Positions 33,945-42,165 of a DNA stretch of 64,000 nt are shown here, piece after piece. The stretch's first letter is position 1, and each line of letters opens with the position of its first letter. This DNA comes from Saprospira grandis str. Lewin (lineage in GTDB: Bacteria; Bacteroidota; Bacteroidia; Chitinophagales; Saprospiraceae): assembly GCF_000250635.1 (NCBI RefSeq), contig NC_016940.1, positions 2,528,001 to 2,592,000 on the forward strand, read 5' to 3'. The translations under genes were made by a program, and so were the position numbers. The notes under the pieces are model-generated. The model searched no databases, was not told the origin of the DNA, and was given only the letters and a program-made list of their open reading frames with translations.

Positions 33945-36044
33945 CTAATACTTCACCCGAGGATCTACCCAAGCATAAAGTAGGTCGGCCACCAAATTGC
34001 CCAAAATAGTGAGCAGGGCCGCCATTAAGGTCACCCCAAAAACCAAAGGCCAATCATAGGCCCGAATGGCCTCAATGACCAACAGTCCCATCCCATTGAT
34101 GTCAAAAATCAATTCTATGGCAATGGCCCCCGCCAAAGCCCTGGGAAAGACCGCACTAAATAAGGTGATCAAGGGAAATAAAGCATTGCGGAAGGCATGC
34201 CCCCAGTATACCTCCTGCCGACGCAAGCCCTTGGCCCTAGCCGTCCGAATGTAATCCTGCGCCAATACCTGCAACATGGCCGAACGCATCTGCCGAGAAA
34301 GGTAGGCAAAGGAGCCGTAGGTGATGGCAAAAATGGGCAAGAATAAATGATAGAGGTAGTCGCCCACTAGCCCCCAAGAAAAGGCCTGACTATCGGGCAA
34401 GCCTTGGGTGGGAAACCAATCGTAATGCGCGCCATAGGTGGCGGTGGTCAGAAAGACCACCAGCAAGCTGGCCAGCCAAAAAGAAGGTAAAGAATACAGC
34501 AAAAAGAGAAAATTACTACTCAGCTTGTCTCTCTGGTCTCCAACCAGCTCTAGCCCTTTTTGTTTAGACAAACGCCATTGTCCCCGCCAAGGCCCCAAGA
34601 AAAAGAAGAGGGGCAAAACCAAAAAGCCAAGCTTGAGCCAAAGGGGCTGTAGACCCCAGCTTAAAAATAAAAGGACCCAAAACCAAAGGTAGACGATCTG
34701 CAGAAAGAGCAGACTATATTCGCTAATATCCAACATCCGCCCCCGAAGAAGGGCCTTGGCAAAACGCCGAATTTCTGGACCAAAAGAACGGCCCCATTGC
34801 TTTAAAAATGCCCGATAATTTAAGCCAATAAAGATGAGTTGCAAGGGAATGACCGCCCAAAGCGCCCCCGAAACCAGCTCCATCAATTGCAAAAAGAAGC
34901 AAAGGGCCAAAAGCGCCCCAAAAATGAGCTGCAAAGGCGATAAAAAGGAGTAATAAGCCCTGGGCCGATAGCGCCAACTGGCCATTTCTACCCCCAAAGG
35001 CACCGAAACCCCATAAGAGATCAAGATGGCCAATAAGTTCATGAGCAGGGTCCAGCGCAAGGCCGCCCAAATCTTCTGCAAAACGGGCTGCTGGTCCTGA
35101 TAAGAAATGCCCAAATCTCCCCGAATCAAACCCCGACTCGCATAGACCTCCCGCAAAGGCAACAAACGGTCTCGCTCTGCCGCCAATTGTCTGTACCTTT
35201 CGTTAAACCCTTCTTGCTGCTGCTCCAATTGCCCAATTTGGGCCAATAAAGGGGCCTGATCTAGGCTATCGAGCTGCTCCAACTGAAAGGCTAGCCTTCG
35301 CCCTAAACGCGCCAAACTATCCTGGACCAAATTGAGCCGCCCCAACTGCGCATAACAGCTATCCAAACGATGGTGAATGCTGCTGTCAGGGGCCGAGAAG
35401 TAGGGATAATCCCCAAACATCCAGACATGATACTGATTGTTGAGCCCATAAAAATAAAGCTGGGGAATCAGGGTTTCATAGGGCCGAGCTTCTCTACGCA
35501 ACTGATGCAAAGCATAGCGAATACTATCGAGGCCCAAGGCCAAGGGCGCTACTTTGGCTGTTTTGGCCGCTAGGCTGTCGAGCAAAATATCTAAAGGCCT
35601 TTCTTCATAACGCTGCCAGAGCTCCTCCTTGAGCTGATCCAATTGGCCCTTTTCCTCATAACTAAAGGCCGCCTTTTGTTCATAATATAAGCGCTCCCAA
35701 TTTTTTAATTGTTGGTAGTAGGCCATACAATGCTCTGCCGCCCCATATTGGTCCATCAAGCGAGACAATAGGGTTCTATGCTGCTGCGGTTGCAACTGAT
35801 ACAAATCTTTAGGATAAGCCTGTGAGCTCAATCTAAAATAAAAGGCGGGCCGATCTAAGCCCAGCTCCCTGGCTTTCTGCCGATAGGCTTGGGCCGAGGC
35901 AAAGGGACTCTCTTCTCCGCCCTTATTGAGGACCATATCTACCGGGTCTCCCTCCACTAATCGACTTAGGCCAAAGACCAATAAAGAGACCAGGAAAAAG
36001 CTGGGAATAAACAGCAAGAGCCGCTTAATCGTGTATAAGAACAT
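33945..36044 (-). CDS. DppB-like ABC transporter permease, oversized
   Basis: 699 residues; typical DppB/OppB permeases have about 310-340. The N terminus (IKRLLLFIPSFFLVSLLVFGLSRLVEGDP) is standard. A non-family, Q/L/R-rich, partly coiled-coil segment of about 245 residues (about 70-318) is inserted after GLDRPAF, before the standard RGDLGISYQDQQPVL block. A second extra region with additional membrane helices (about 362-510) precedes YSLPSFWLASLLVVF. The EAA-type loop (DYIRTARAKGLRRQEVYWGHAFRNALFPLIT) and the ending WVDPRVKY are standard. It lies 18 bp after fadJ. No ATPase, second permease or binding protein is in the window, so its partners are elsewhere. Confidence 0.85.
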   Translation of the reverse strand: MFLYTIKRLLLFIPSFFLVSLLVFGLSRLVEGDPVDMVLNKGGEESPFASAQAYRQKARELGLDRPAFYFRLSSQAYPKDLYQLQPQQHRTLLSRLMDQYGAAEHCMAYYQQLKNWERLYYEQKAAFSYEEKGQLDQLKEELWQRYEERPLDILLDSLAAKTAKVAPLALGLDSIRYALHQLRREARPYETLIPQLYFYGLNNQYHVWMFGDYPYFSAPDSSIHHRLDSCYAQLGRLNLVQDSLARLGRRLAFQLEQLDSLDQAPLLAQIGQLEQQQEGFNERYRQLAAERDRLLPLREVYASRGLIRGDLGISYQDQQPVLQKIWAALRWTLLMNLLAILISYGVSVPLGVEMASWRYRPRAYYSFLSPLQLIFGALLALCFFLQLMELVSGALWAVIPLQLIFIGLNYRAFLKQWGRSFGPEIRRFAKALLRGRMLDISEYSLLFLQIVYLWFWVLLFLSWGLQPLWLKLGFLVLPLFFFLGPWRGQWRLSKQKGLELVGDQRDKLSSNFLFLLYSLPSFWLASLLVVFLTTATYGAHYDWFPTQGLPDSQAFSWGLVGDYLYHLFLPIFAITYGSFAYLSRQMRSAMLQVLAQDYIRTARAKGLRRQEVYWGHAFRNALFPLITLFSAVFPRALAGAIAIELIFDINGMGLLVIEAIRAYDWPLVFGVTLMAALLTILGNLVADLLYAWVDPRVKY

Positions 36045-36062
36045 GCTGTAAAGAACTAGAGC

Positions 36063-38177
36063 TTAGAGAAAATTAGTATCCTGTTCGGCCATCTCTAATA
36101 AGCTGGCAGAAGGCTTGAAGCGGGGACCAAAACGCTGGGCCAACACCTCTGCCCGAGCCACAAATTCCCGCAAACCATAATCATTGATAAACTGAATCAC
36201 GCCCCCCTTAAAAGGAGCAAAGCCCCAGCCGTAAATACTTCCTAAGTTGGCATCATAGCTATTCTGAATGACGCCCTCCTCTAGACAGCGAACCGCCTCT
36301 AGGCACTGAATAAAAAGCAGACGGTCTTGCAAATCTTTGGGCAACAATTGCTCTTGGGCCAAGGGAAAGTTCTCTTTGAGCTGCCCCCACAAACGGACGG
36401 GCTCTTCCTTGTAGTTATAAAAGCCCCCATTCCGAGCTTTGCCATAGCGCTCTTGGGCCAGCATTTCTTGCAATACAGCAATAGCGGGCGAGGCCTGATA
36501 GCGGCCATCTAGCTGCTGGGCAGCCTGCTCTTCTGCCGAAATAATGTACTTAAATCCCAAATTATCGGCAAAGGCTAGGGGCCCCATGGGCATACCCGCC
36601 TGCAAACCCGCATTTTCTATGGCCGCAGGCCCCTGCCCCTCTTTGAGCAGTAAAATGCCCTCCATAAAGTAGGTGCTGGCCACTCTAGAGACAAAAAAGG
36701 CGGGACGGTCCTGCACAATAATGGGCGTTTTACGCAATTGCAATACAAAGTCGAAGGCCCGAGCTACGGTTTCATCTGCGGTCTTCTTGCCCACAATAAT
36801 TTCGACTAAGGGAATGCGGTTAATGGGCGTAAAAAAGTGCATTCCAATATAGTTTTCAGGCTGTATGCTGGCCTGGGCCAAATCAGATACCTGCAAAGAA
36901 GCCGTATTGGTGGCCAAAAAGCTATGTTGCTGCATCTCTAGCTCCACTTCTTTAATGATGCGCTGCTTTAAGGCCATATTTTCAAAGACGGCCTCAATGA
37001 CCAAATCGCAATCTTCCATCTCCCGCAAATCACTGGTGGTTTGTATGCGGTTCAGAATCTCCTCGGCCTGCTCTGTGGTCATTTTCCCACTTTTCTCTAA
37101 GCGGCTAAGCTTCTCTCTGGCGTTGTTTTTTCCTTGCTCGGCTAGGCGTTTGCTCACATCTCGAAGCAATACTTCTATGCCTTGCATGGCCGCCACATAG
37201 GCAATGCCCGATCCCATTTGCCCAGCCCCAATAACGCCGATCTTTCGGGCCCTAAAGCGGCCAAAGCCCTTAGGGCGACTCATCCCTTGCTTGATTTTAT
37301 TCAAATCATACCAAAAGGCTTTAGTCTGGTTACGGCAATTTTTACTCATAATCATGGCCGTAAAGTAGCGGGCATTGATTCGGGTGGCCGCATCAAAATC
37401 AACAGAGGCCCCTTCGGCCATGCAGTTGAGTAGAGAGAGCAGGGCGGGGTAGTTGTTTCGGGTTTTGGCAATTAGCTCTGTGCTTAGTTTGGCAATGCGC
37501 TGGGCCGTTTTTGGATGTTTAGGGTTACTTTCCTTGGCAATGCGATCTTCGGCATCCCAGGGTTTTTCGATACAAGGCGAAGAGAGGATCCAGCGCTTAG
37601 CGTTGCGGATAAGCTCCTCGGGACGCTCTACGGCCTCATCAATAATGCCTTTTTGCAAGGCCTCTTTAACGTGTATTTGGCGGCTGCTACTAATAAATTT
37701 ATAGGCTTCTTCTAGGCCCAGCATCCACATCAGGCGAATAATGCCTCCGCCGCCGGGAATCATCCCCAGCGATAGTTCGGGCAAGCCCAATAAGGTCCTG
37801 GGGTGGTCTAGCGCAATGCGATAATGACAGGCCAGCACCAATTCAAAACCACTGCCCAAAGCCGCGCCGTTAATGGCCGCCACTACGGGCACTTTCAAGC
37901 GTTCAAAACGTCTGTAAATCTCCCCCAAGAGAGCCGTATGTTCAAAAATCTTAGCGGGTTCCTCGGCTCGGTGCAAAAAATCAAGGTCGCCACCCGCCAA
38001 AAAAGAGCGTTTGGCCGATAGGATAATGACGCCCTTCAAGCTTTTGTCCGCTTCCAGATGGTCCAATACAGGCAAAAAAGCCTTAGCAATCTGTGGGTTA
38101 ATCGTATTGACTCGCTCGCCGCTTTTATCTAAGGTGAGGCTAACAATTCCCTCACTATCTTTCTTATAATATATCAT
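36063..38177 (-). CDS. fadJ: Fatty acid oxidation complex, enoyl-CoA hydratase / 3-hydroxyacyl-CoA dehydrogenase
   Basis: 704 residues. The N-terminal crotonase domain (about 1-200) has the oxyanion region AKRSFLAGGDLDFL, NGAALGSGFELVLAC and the second catalytic segment LPELSLGMIPGGGG. The NAD-binding motif IGVIGAGQMGSGIAY is near residue 313, and the dehydrogenase catalytic histidine is in GMHFFTPINRIPLVEI. It catalyses two steps of beta-oxidation, with the hydratase first (FadJ/FadB order), unlike the FadN-like gene at the window start. The start follows the repeat-rich region. The permease gene is 18 bp downstream. Confidence 0.93.
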   Translation of the reverse strand: MIYYKKDSEGIVSLTLDKSGERVNTINPQIAKAFLPVLDHLEADKSLKGVIILSAKRSFLAGGDLDFLHRAEEPAKIFEHTALLGEIYRRFERLKVPVVAAINGAALGSGFELVLACHYRIALDHPRTLLGLPELSLGMIPGGGGIIRLMWMLGLEEAYKFISSSRQIHVKEALQKGIIDEAVERPEELIRNAKRWILSSPCIEKPWDAEDRIAKESNPKHPKTAQRIAKLSTELIAKTRNNYPALLSLLNCMAEGASVDFDAATRINARYFTAMIMSKNCRNQTKAFWYDLNKIKQGMSRPKGFGRFRARKIGVIGAGQMGSGIAYVAAMQGIEVLLRDVSKRLAEQGKNNAREKLSRLEKSGKMTTEQAEEILNRIQTTSDLREMEDCDLVIEAVFENMALKQRIIKEVELEMQQHSFLATNTASLQVSDLAQASIQPENYIGMHFFTPINRIPLVEIIVGKKTADETVARAFDFVLQLRKTPIIVQDRPAFFVSRVASTYFMEGILLLKEGQGPAAIENAGLQAGMPMGPLAFADNLGFKYIISAEEQAAQQLDGRYQASPAIAVLQEMLAQERYGKARNGGFYNYKEEPVRLWGQLKENFPLAQEQLLPKDLQDRLLFIQCLEAVRCLEEGVIQNSYDANLGSIYGWGFAPFKGGVIQFINDYGLREFVARAEVLAQRFGPRFKPSASLLEMAEQDTNFL

Positions 38178-38263
38178 AGCCTAGTTTCTGAATTGAATAG
38201 GCAAACTAGCAAAAAAAGCCTTGAATGCTCCTATCTACTGGATACTTTCTTTAAGGGCTTTTC

Positions 38264-38395
38264 TTTTTTGGGGCTGCCCCGCCCTGCGGGCGGGTCGGGC
38301 TGTGCCGCAGCTCGCAGGCCTGCTCGGCCCTGCGCTTTTTCGCTTCGCTCAAAAGCTGGGTCTGGCCTTCGGCCACTGCTATCCATCCCTCAGCC
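38264..38395 (+). repeat. GC-rich modular repeat, copy 14 (forward)
   Basis: TTTTTTGGGGCTGCCCC start, GCTCGCAGGCCTGCTCGGCCC core, GGTCTGGCCTTCGGCC, CCATCCCTCAGCC end. It is the first element of a 1.1-kb region (38178-39297) with no gene. Confidence 0.9.
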
Positions 38396-38421
38396 AAGAA
38401 AGGCGGCCAAAGGCCGCAAAA

Positions 38422-38454
38422 AAAGGCCAGGGCGCAAAAGCGCCCTGGCCAAGC
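38422..38454 (-). terminator. Terminator-like hairpin, duplicate of the one at 39242
   Basis: Minus strand GGCCAGGGCGC-TTTT-GCGCCCTGGCC plus TTTTTTT. The same hairpin follows the WYL gene at 39242-39273, so this copy looks like a duplicated piece without a gene in front. Confidence 0.6.
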
Positions 38455-38508
38455 TGCCGTCAAGGAGCTCTATTTTTAGAAGAATAGGGCTTTGTCATTA
38501 GCAGAGCG

Positions 38509-38712
38509 CAGTTCTGGAAGACGGATAGCTTCTTGTCGGTAGCAGGACCCAGTTCTTTAAAACAGATAGCTCCTTGTCGGTAGCAGGACCCAGTTTTTTA
38601 AAACAGATTGCTTCTTGTCGTGAGCAGGGGCCAGTTCTTTAAAACAGATTGCTTCTTGTCATGAGCAGGACCTACTTTTTTAAAACAGACAGCTGCTTAT
38701 CTACTCTTAAGG
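38509..38712 (+). repeat. 41-bp tandem array, 4 copies plus a degenerate fifth
   Basis: Units start at 38509, 38550, 38591 and 38632, reading CAGTTCTTTAAAACAGAT then GCTTCTTGTCGTGAGCAGG-type sequence. A fifth, decayed unit starts at 38673 and runs into the 113-bp duplicated block. The unit length is not a multiple of 3, so it is not coding. Confidence 0.93.
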
Positions 38713-38808
38713 ACCTATAGCGCTAAAGAAATGCTTAAAAAAGGCTGCTTTAGTTCTTTTCTTTTGGGGCCCAATAGTAGCGAGCAGCAGTATTTGGCCC
38801 TTTCTTGC
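38696..38808 (+). repeat. 113-bp direct duplication, copy 1
   Basis: Matches 39115-39227 with about four substitutions, spanning CTTATCTACTCT to GGCCCTTTCTTGC. Both copies precede a CCGCAAAAAAGGCCAG block. Confidence 0.9.
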
Positions 38809-39082
38809 AGAGAGAAAGCCGCAAAAAAGGCCAGAAGGCAGAAACTCTGGCTGGCCAAGATTTAAAATTTGGGCCTTTAGCTTAGTGCTTAAAAGCAGTA
38901 TTCAGCTAATCATCGCCTAGGGACAAGCCCCTAGGCTAATCAAATGGAGTCAGCCCTAAAGGGCTTCAAAGGCTGATATAAACGGCCTTACTAAGTAGTT
39001 ATTGCAGAGAGGGGCCTTATCCAAAGGCCCTCTTTAGAGGGCTGTCTGAAAAAGCTAGCCTAGGGGCTTGTCCCTAGGCGCA
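38809..39082 (+). repeat. Repeat-only stretch with CCTAGG hairpins
   Basis: No gene. It contains an inverted copy (about 38914-38972) of the repeat at 4405-4475 and another CCTAGGGGCTTGTCCCTAGG hairpin at 39059-39078. A short GCCCTCTTTAGAGGGC dyad lies between. Confidence 0.7.
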
Positions 39083-39115
39083 GGAAAGGGCATACACAAA
39101 ATTTTAAACAGTCTC
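39083..39115 (+). repeat. ACACAAAATTTTAAACAG repeat, copy 2
   Basis: Nearly identical to 8261-8293, where the same bases form the end of the DUF2779 gene on the other strand. Here no gene overlaps it. Confidence 0.8.
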
Positions 39116-39227
39116 TTATCTACTCTCAAGGACCTATAGCGCTAAAGAAATGCTTAAAAAAGGCTGCTTTAGTTCCTTTCTTTTGGGGCCCAATAGTAGG
39201 GAGCAGCAGTATTTGGCCCATTCTTGC
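39115..39227 (+). repeat. 113-bp direct duplication, copy 2
   Basis: Second copy of 38696-38808; the differences are single bases. It abuts the terminator of the WYL gene. Confidence 0.9.
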
Positions 39228-39241
39228 CGCAGCAAGGCCGC

Positions 39242-39273
39242 AAAAAAGGCCAGGGCGCAAAAGCGCCCTGGCC
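39242..39273 (-). terminator. Intrinsic terminator after the WYL gene
   Basis: Minus strand GGCCAGGGCGC-TTTT-GCGCCCTGGCC followed by TTTTTT, about 25 bp after the stop. Confidence 0.85.
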
Positions 39274-39297
39274 AAGTTGGATAATCTATAAAAAATC

Positions 39298-39615
39298 TTA
39301 GTAAAGCTGTCGGAAAATGGTTTGCATATGCTTATCGCCAATGCGGTATTTTTTGCGCAAATCGGCAGTGAATTGCTGGCTAAGTACCCGAAGATCCTGG
39401 GCCTTATCCAAGTTGAAAAGTTTCCAGTCGGTTTTGGAGCCAGAGGGTCCCGAGCGCTGAAAAGCTCTTAGGCTCCAATTATTGGCCGAGCTAAGGCCCA
39501 AACAAAAAGGTTCGACCACCCGCCAATCATCCTGATCGTTGTAACGAAAAGCCACTAGAAGTTGCTGAGAAATAGCATGGTGTAGATTGAGATGCAATGC
39601 GCTGTTCGATTTCAT
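39298..39615 (-). CDS. Stand-alone WYL-domain protein
   Basis: 105 residues from the ATG at 39615; an ATG at 39672 would add 19 residues of doubtful value. The sequence LHHAISQQLLVAFRYN, VVEPFCLGLSS, NWSLRAFQRSG, and DWKLFNLDKAQDLRVL matches the WYL fold, although the W-Y-L triplet itself is not literal. WYL domains bind ligands or nucleic acid and usually sit behind a helix-turn-helix; here there is none, so a partner or RNA-based role is possible. The neighbours are repeats and trhO (divergent). Confidence 0.65.
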   Translation of the reverse strand: MKSNSALHLNLHHAISQQLLVAFRYNDQDDWRVVEPFCLGLSSANNWSLRAFQRSGPSGSKTDWKLFNLDKAQDLRVLSQQFTADLRKKYRIGDKHMQTIFRQLY

Positions 39616-39860
39616 AAGATTAGCCTGTTTTGTTGTGAACAATGTATAATTATTATACGTACAGAATTGCATTTTGTTACTTTTTTGCTTAAATTACTTG
39701 CATTTTATTCGCTTGTTTATCAGGGAGTTGTAAATTATTTTTAATTTTTTTTGCGGCCATTTTTTGGCCATTTTCAAGCCTGCTTTTGCTGCATTTATAC
39801 GACTTTTTGGCGGTCCAGCCCCTTTCTCGAGAAGAGCAAAAGGCCCTAGTCTACAGCCAG

Positions 39861-40009
39861 GCCGCAGCCTCGGCTGAGGGATGGATAAGGGGGCGGCGAA
39901 GCCGCAGACCAAAGGCTTTTGCAGCAAAGCGAAAAAGCCTGCAGGGCCGAGCAGACCTGCGAGCCCTGACACAGCCCGACCCGACCAAAGGGAGGGGCAG
40001 CCCCAAAAA
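39861..40009 (-). repeat. GC-rich modular repeat, copy 15 (reverse)
   Basis: CGGCTGAGGGATGG end, GCAGGGCCGAGCAGACCTGC core, GGGGCAGCCCCAAAAA. Between the divergent WYL and trhO genes, upstream of the trhO promoter box. Confidence 0.9.
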
Positions 40010-40055
40010 CAGCAGAAGAAAAACAGCAGCAATAAAAAAAGACAAAAAAATCCTT

Positions 40056-40063
40056 TATCTTTG
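40056..40063 (+). promoter_or_regulatory. TAnnTTTG box of trhO
   Basis: TATCTTTG, exact consensus, 38 bp before the ATG. No TTG at the expected upstream distance, so only half of the promoter is supported. Confidence 0.45.
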
Positions 40064-40100
40064 CAGCCTTATATTTTTGCATAATATAACACTGACTATC

Positions 40101-41012
40101 ATGTATCAAACTTTGTTGTACTACAAGTACGCCCATCTAGAAGATGCGGAAGAAATGGCGCCTAAACATCTGGAATTTTGTAAGGATTTAGGCATTTTGG
40201 GCCGCATTATTATTGCCAATGAGGGATTGAATGGAACGATCTCGGGAACGCCCGAGCAATGCCAGGCTTATATGGATTATGTAGAATCTGATCCTCGCCT
40301 AAAGGGCATTCATTGGAAAATTGACGAGGTGGAGGAGCTCTCTTTTGTTAAGATGCACGTTCGCTATAAGGCAGAAATTGTAAACTCTGGCCTTTATGAT
40401 AGCGTAGACCCGACAAAAGAGACCGGCAAGCACTTGCAGCCAGCAGAGTTTAAGGCCCTAAAGGACCAAGAAGATGTGGTCGTGATTGATATGCGATCTA
40501 ATTATGAGCATAAGCTGGGCCGCTTTAAGGGGGCTATTACGATGGATATTGACAACTTTCGGGAGTTTCCAGAGAAGATCAAGGAAATGGACCATCTGAA
40601 AGATAAAAAAGTATTGACCTATTGCACGGGCGGCATCAAATGCGAAAAAGCCTCGGCTTATTTGATCCAACAGGGCTTTCAGGACGTTTACCAGCTACAT
40701 GGGGGCATCATTAACTATGGCAAAGAGGTTGGCGGAGAAGACTTTGAGGGCGATTGCTATGTTTTTGATGGCCGAGTGCATGTGCCTGTTAATACGGTAA
40801 ATCCTTCGGTCATTAGCCGCTGTTACAACTGTGGCAAAAAGACCACGAGAATGGTCAATTGCTGCAACTCCCATTGCAATGATCATATTGTACAGTGCGA
40901 GAGTTGTAGCCAAGAAATGGCGGGAGCCTGTTCGGTCCAATGTAAAGCATCTGACTTTGCCCGCCCCTACAACGAAAAGGGCTTTTATAGAAAGCAACTT
41001 TGTGAGGATTAG
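40101..41012 (+). CDS. trhO: tRNA uridine(34) hydroxylase, rhodanese-like
   Basis: 303 residues from the ATG at 40101; a longer open frame would translate repeat 15 and is rejected. The N-terminal acylphosphatase-like domain includes GRIIIANEGLNGTISG. The rhodanese domain (about 125-230) holds the catalytic cysteine in LTYCTGGIKCEKASAYL. A C-terminal cysteine-rich region (CYNCGKKTTRMVNC and CESC) resembles a zinc-binding tail. It makes 5-hydroxyuridine at the tRNA wobble position. A hairpin terminator follows. Confidence 0.93.
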   Translation: MYQTLLYYKYAHLEDAEEMAPKHLEFCKDLGILGRIIIANEGLNGTISGTPEQCQAYMDYVESDPRLKGIHWKIDEVEELSFVKMHVRYKAEIVNSGLYDSVDPTKETGKHLQPAEFKALKDQEDVVVIDMRSNYEHKLGRFKGAITMDIDNFREFPEKIKEMDHLKDKKVLTYCTGGIKCEKASAYLIQQGFQDVYQLHGGIINYGKEVGGEDFEGDCYVFDGRVHVPVNTVNPSVISRCYNCGKKTTRMVNCCNSHCNDHIVQCESCSQEMAGACSVQCKASDFARPYNEKGFYRKQLCED

Positions 41013-41032
41013 CAGAAAAGCGGTCCGTATAA

Positions 41033-41078
41033 AATAGTCGCAAGCGTTTTGTCGTTTTGCGACTATTGCTTTTTTTGG
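41033..41078 (+). terminator. Intrinsic terminator after trhO
   Basis: AATAGTCGCAA...TTGCGACTATT followed by GCTTTTTTT. Confidence 0.85.
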
Positions 41079-41100
41079 GAAACACCATCAAACTCTACTT

Positions 41101-41601
41101 ATGTCAGTTGCTCGATTTTTATCTATCTGTTTTTGTTTATTCATGGGCTTCTCTAGCTTGTCGGCCCAGCATTATGATCAGGCTATTGGTTTGCGTGGAG
41201 GGACCTCTTTTCAGCTTTCGTATAAAGAATTCTTTTCCTATTATCCCTCCCCTCAAATGGCTTGGGAGGTTTTAGTGGGCGTGCATATCGATGAGCGTCG
41301 CCGCTCTTTTACCAATGGTTATGTGGTAGAAGGGATGTGGTATTATCATCGAGATATTGGTTTTAACACCAACTTCTCGGCTTATGGGGCCGCGGGCCTG
41401 CATATGGGGGTCTATACCCCAGTGGGCGAAAAAAGACGCTTTGGGGCGGGTTTGGCCATTGCCTTGGGGGCCGAGTATACCTTTAATTTTACGCCCGTTA
41501 ATATTGGCTTGGATTGGAAACCCGTTTTGGGGAGTCCCCGCAGCTCTTTATTGCGTGGCGCCCTGACCATCCGCTATGTTTTGCCCACCACTTGGCAGTA
41601 A
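41101..41601 (+). CDS. Small outer-membrane beta-barrel protein
   Basis: 166 residues with a signal peptide (1-22, ending LSAQ). The mature chain shows about eight alternating strands (AIGLRGGTSFQLSYKEFF, WEVLVGVHI, AAGLHMGVYTP, LAIALGAEYTF), typical of small OmpW/OmpX-sized barrels. No family motif is certain and the ligand is unknown. The FKBP lipoprotein gene starts 30 bp downstream and may be co-transcribed. Confidence 0.72.
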   Translation: MSVARFLSICFCLFMGFSSLSAQHYDQAIGLRGGTSFQLSYKEFFSYYPSPQMAWEVLVGVHIDERRRSFTNGYVVEGMWYYHRDIGFNTNFSAYGAAGLHMGVYTPVGEKRRFGAGLAIALGAEYTFNFTPVNIGLDWKPVLGSPRSSLLRGALTIRYVLPTTWQ

Positions 41602-41631
41602 TTTGCATCTTTTTAAAAAATAGAATGACTT

Positions 41632-42081
41632 ATGAACTACAAATTTTTTATCCTCTGCCTTTTGGCCCTCCCTTTTTTGACCTCCTGCGAAAAGCAATCG
41701 GAAAAAGACCGGGAGAAGATCCTCAACTACATTGAAGATAATAATCTGAATGCCCAGGAAGGGGAGGATGGCCTCTTTTATGTCATTGAGGTAGAGGGGA
41801 CTGGAGATACCGCCAGCATTGCCGACGAAGTTGAGGTGCATTATGAGGGCTTTTTGCTCAATGGAGACAAATTTGACTCTTCTATTGATCGGGGTACTCC
41901 CGCTACTTTTCCCCTAGCCAATGTAATCAAGGGCTGGCAGCTGGGGATTCCCAAATTTAAGGAAGGGGGCAGCGGCAAATTGCTGATTCCCTCGGCTTTG
42001 GGCTATGGAGCTACGGGCACAAGTAGCATTCCCGCCAATAGCGTCCTCATTTTTGATGTGGAAGTGATTGAGGTGTTGTAG
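41632..42081 (+). CDS. FKBP-type peptidyl-prolyl isomerase lipoprotein
   Basis: 149 residues. The lipobox LTSC places the lipidated cysteine at 19. A short charged helix is followed by the FKBP domain: VEVHYEGFLLNGDKFDSSID, PATFPLANVIKGWQLGI, and LIPSALGYGATGTSSIPANSVLIFDVEVIEV, all family blocks. It would assist folding of exported proteins at the periplasmic face of a membrane. A strong hairpin follows. Confidence 0.92.
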   Translation: MNYKFFILCLLALPFLTSCEKQSEKDREKILNYIEDNNLNAQEGEDGLFYVIEVEGTGDTASIADEVEVHYEGFLLNGDKFDSSIDRGTPATFPLANVIKGWQLGIPKFKEGGSGKLLIPSALGYGATGTSSIPANSVLIFDVEVIEVL

Positions 42082-42102
42082 GGAAGCTTAGAGCAGGAAA
42101 AG

Positions 42103-42139
42103 AAAACGGCCAGCACGCAAATTGCGTGCTGGCCGTTGG
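42103..42139. terminator. Perfect hairpin between convergent FKBP and pyk genes
   Basis: AACGGCCAGCACGCAA-A-TTGCGTGCTGGCCGTT, a 16-bp perfect stem. There is no long T-tract on either side, so termination strength is uncertain. Confidence 0.65.
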
Positions 42140-42165
42140 TGTTGCTTAGCGCTTGGGCGGGGAAA

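Noticed and set aside
39786-40100. Upstream extension of trhO
   Set aside because: It translates repeat 15 and runs through the promoter box; the ATG at 40101 fits the family.
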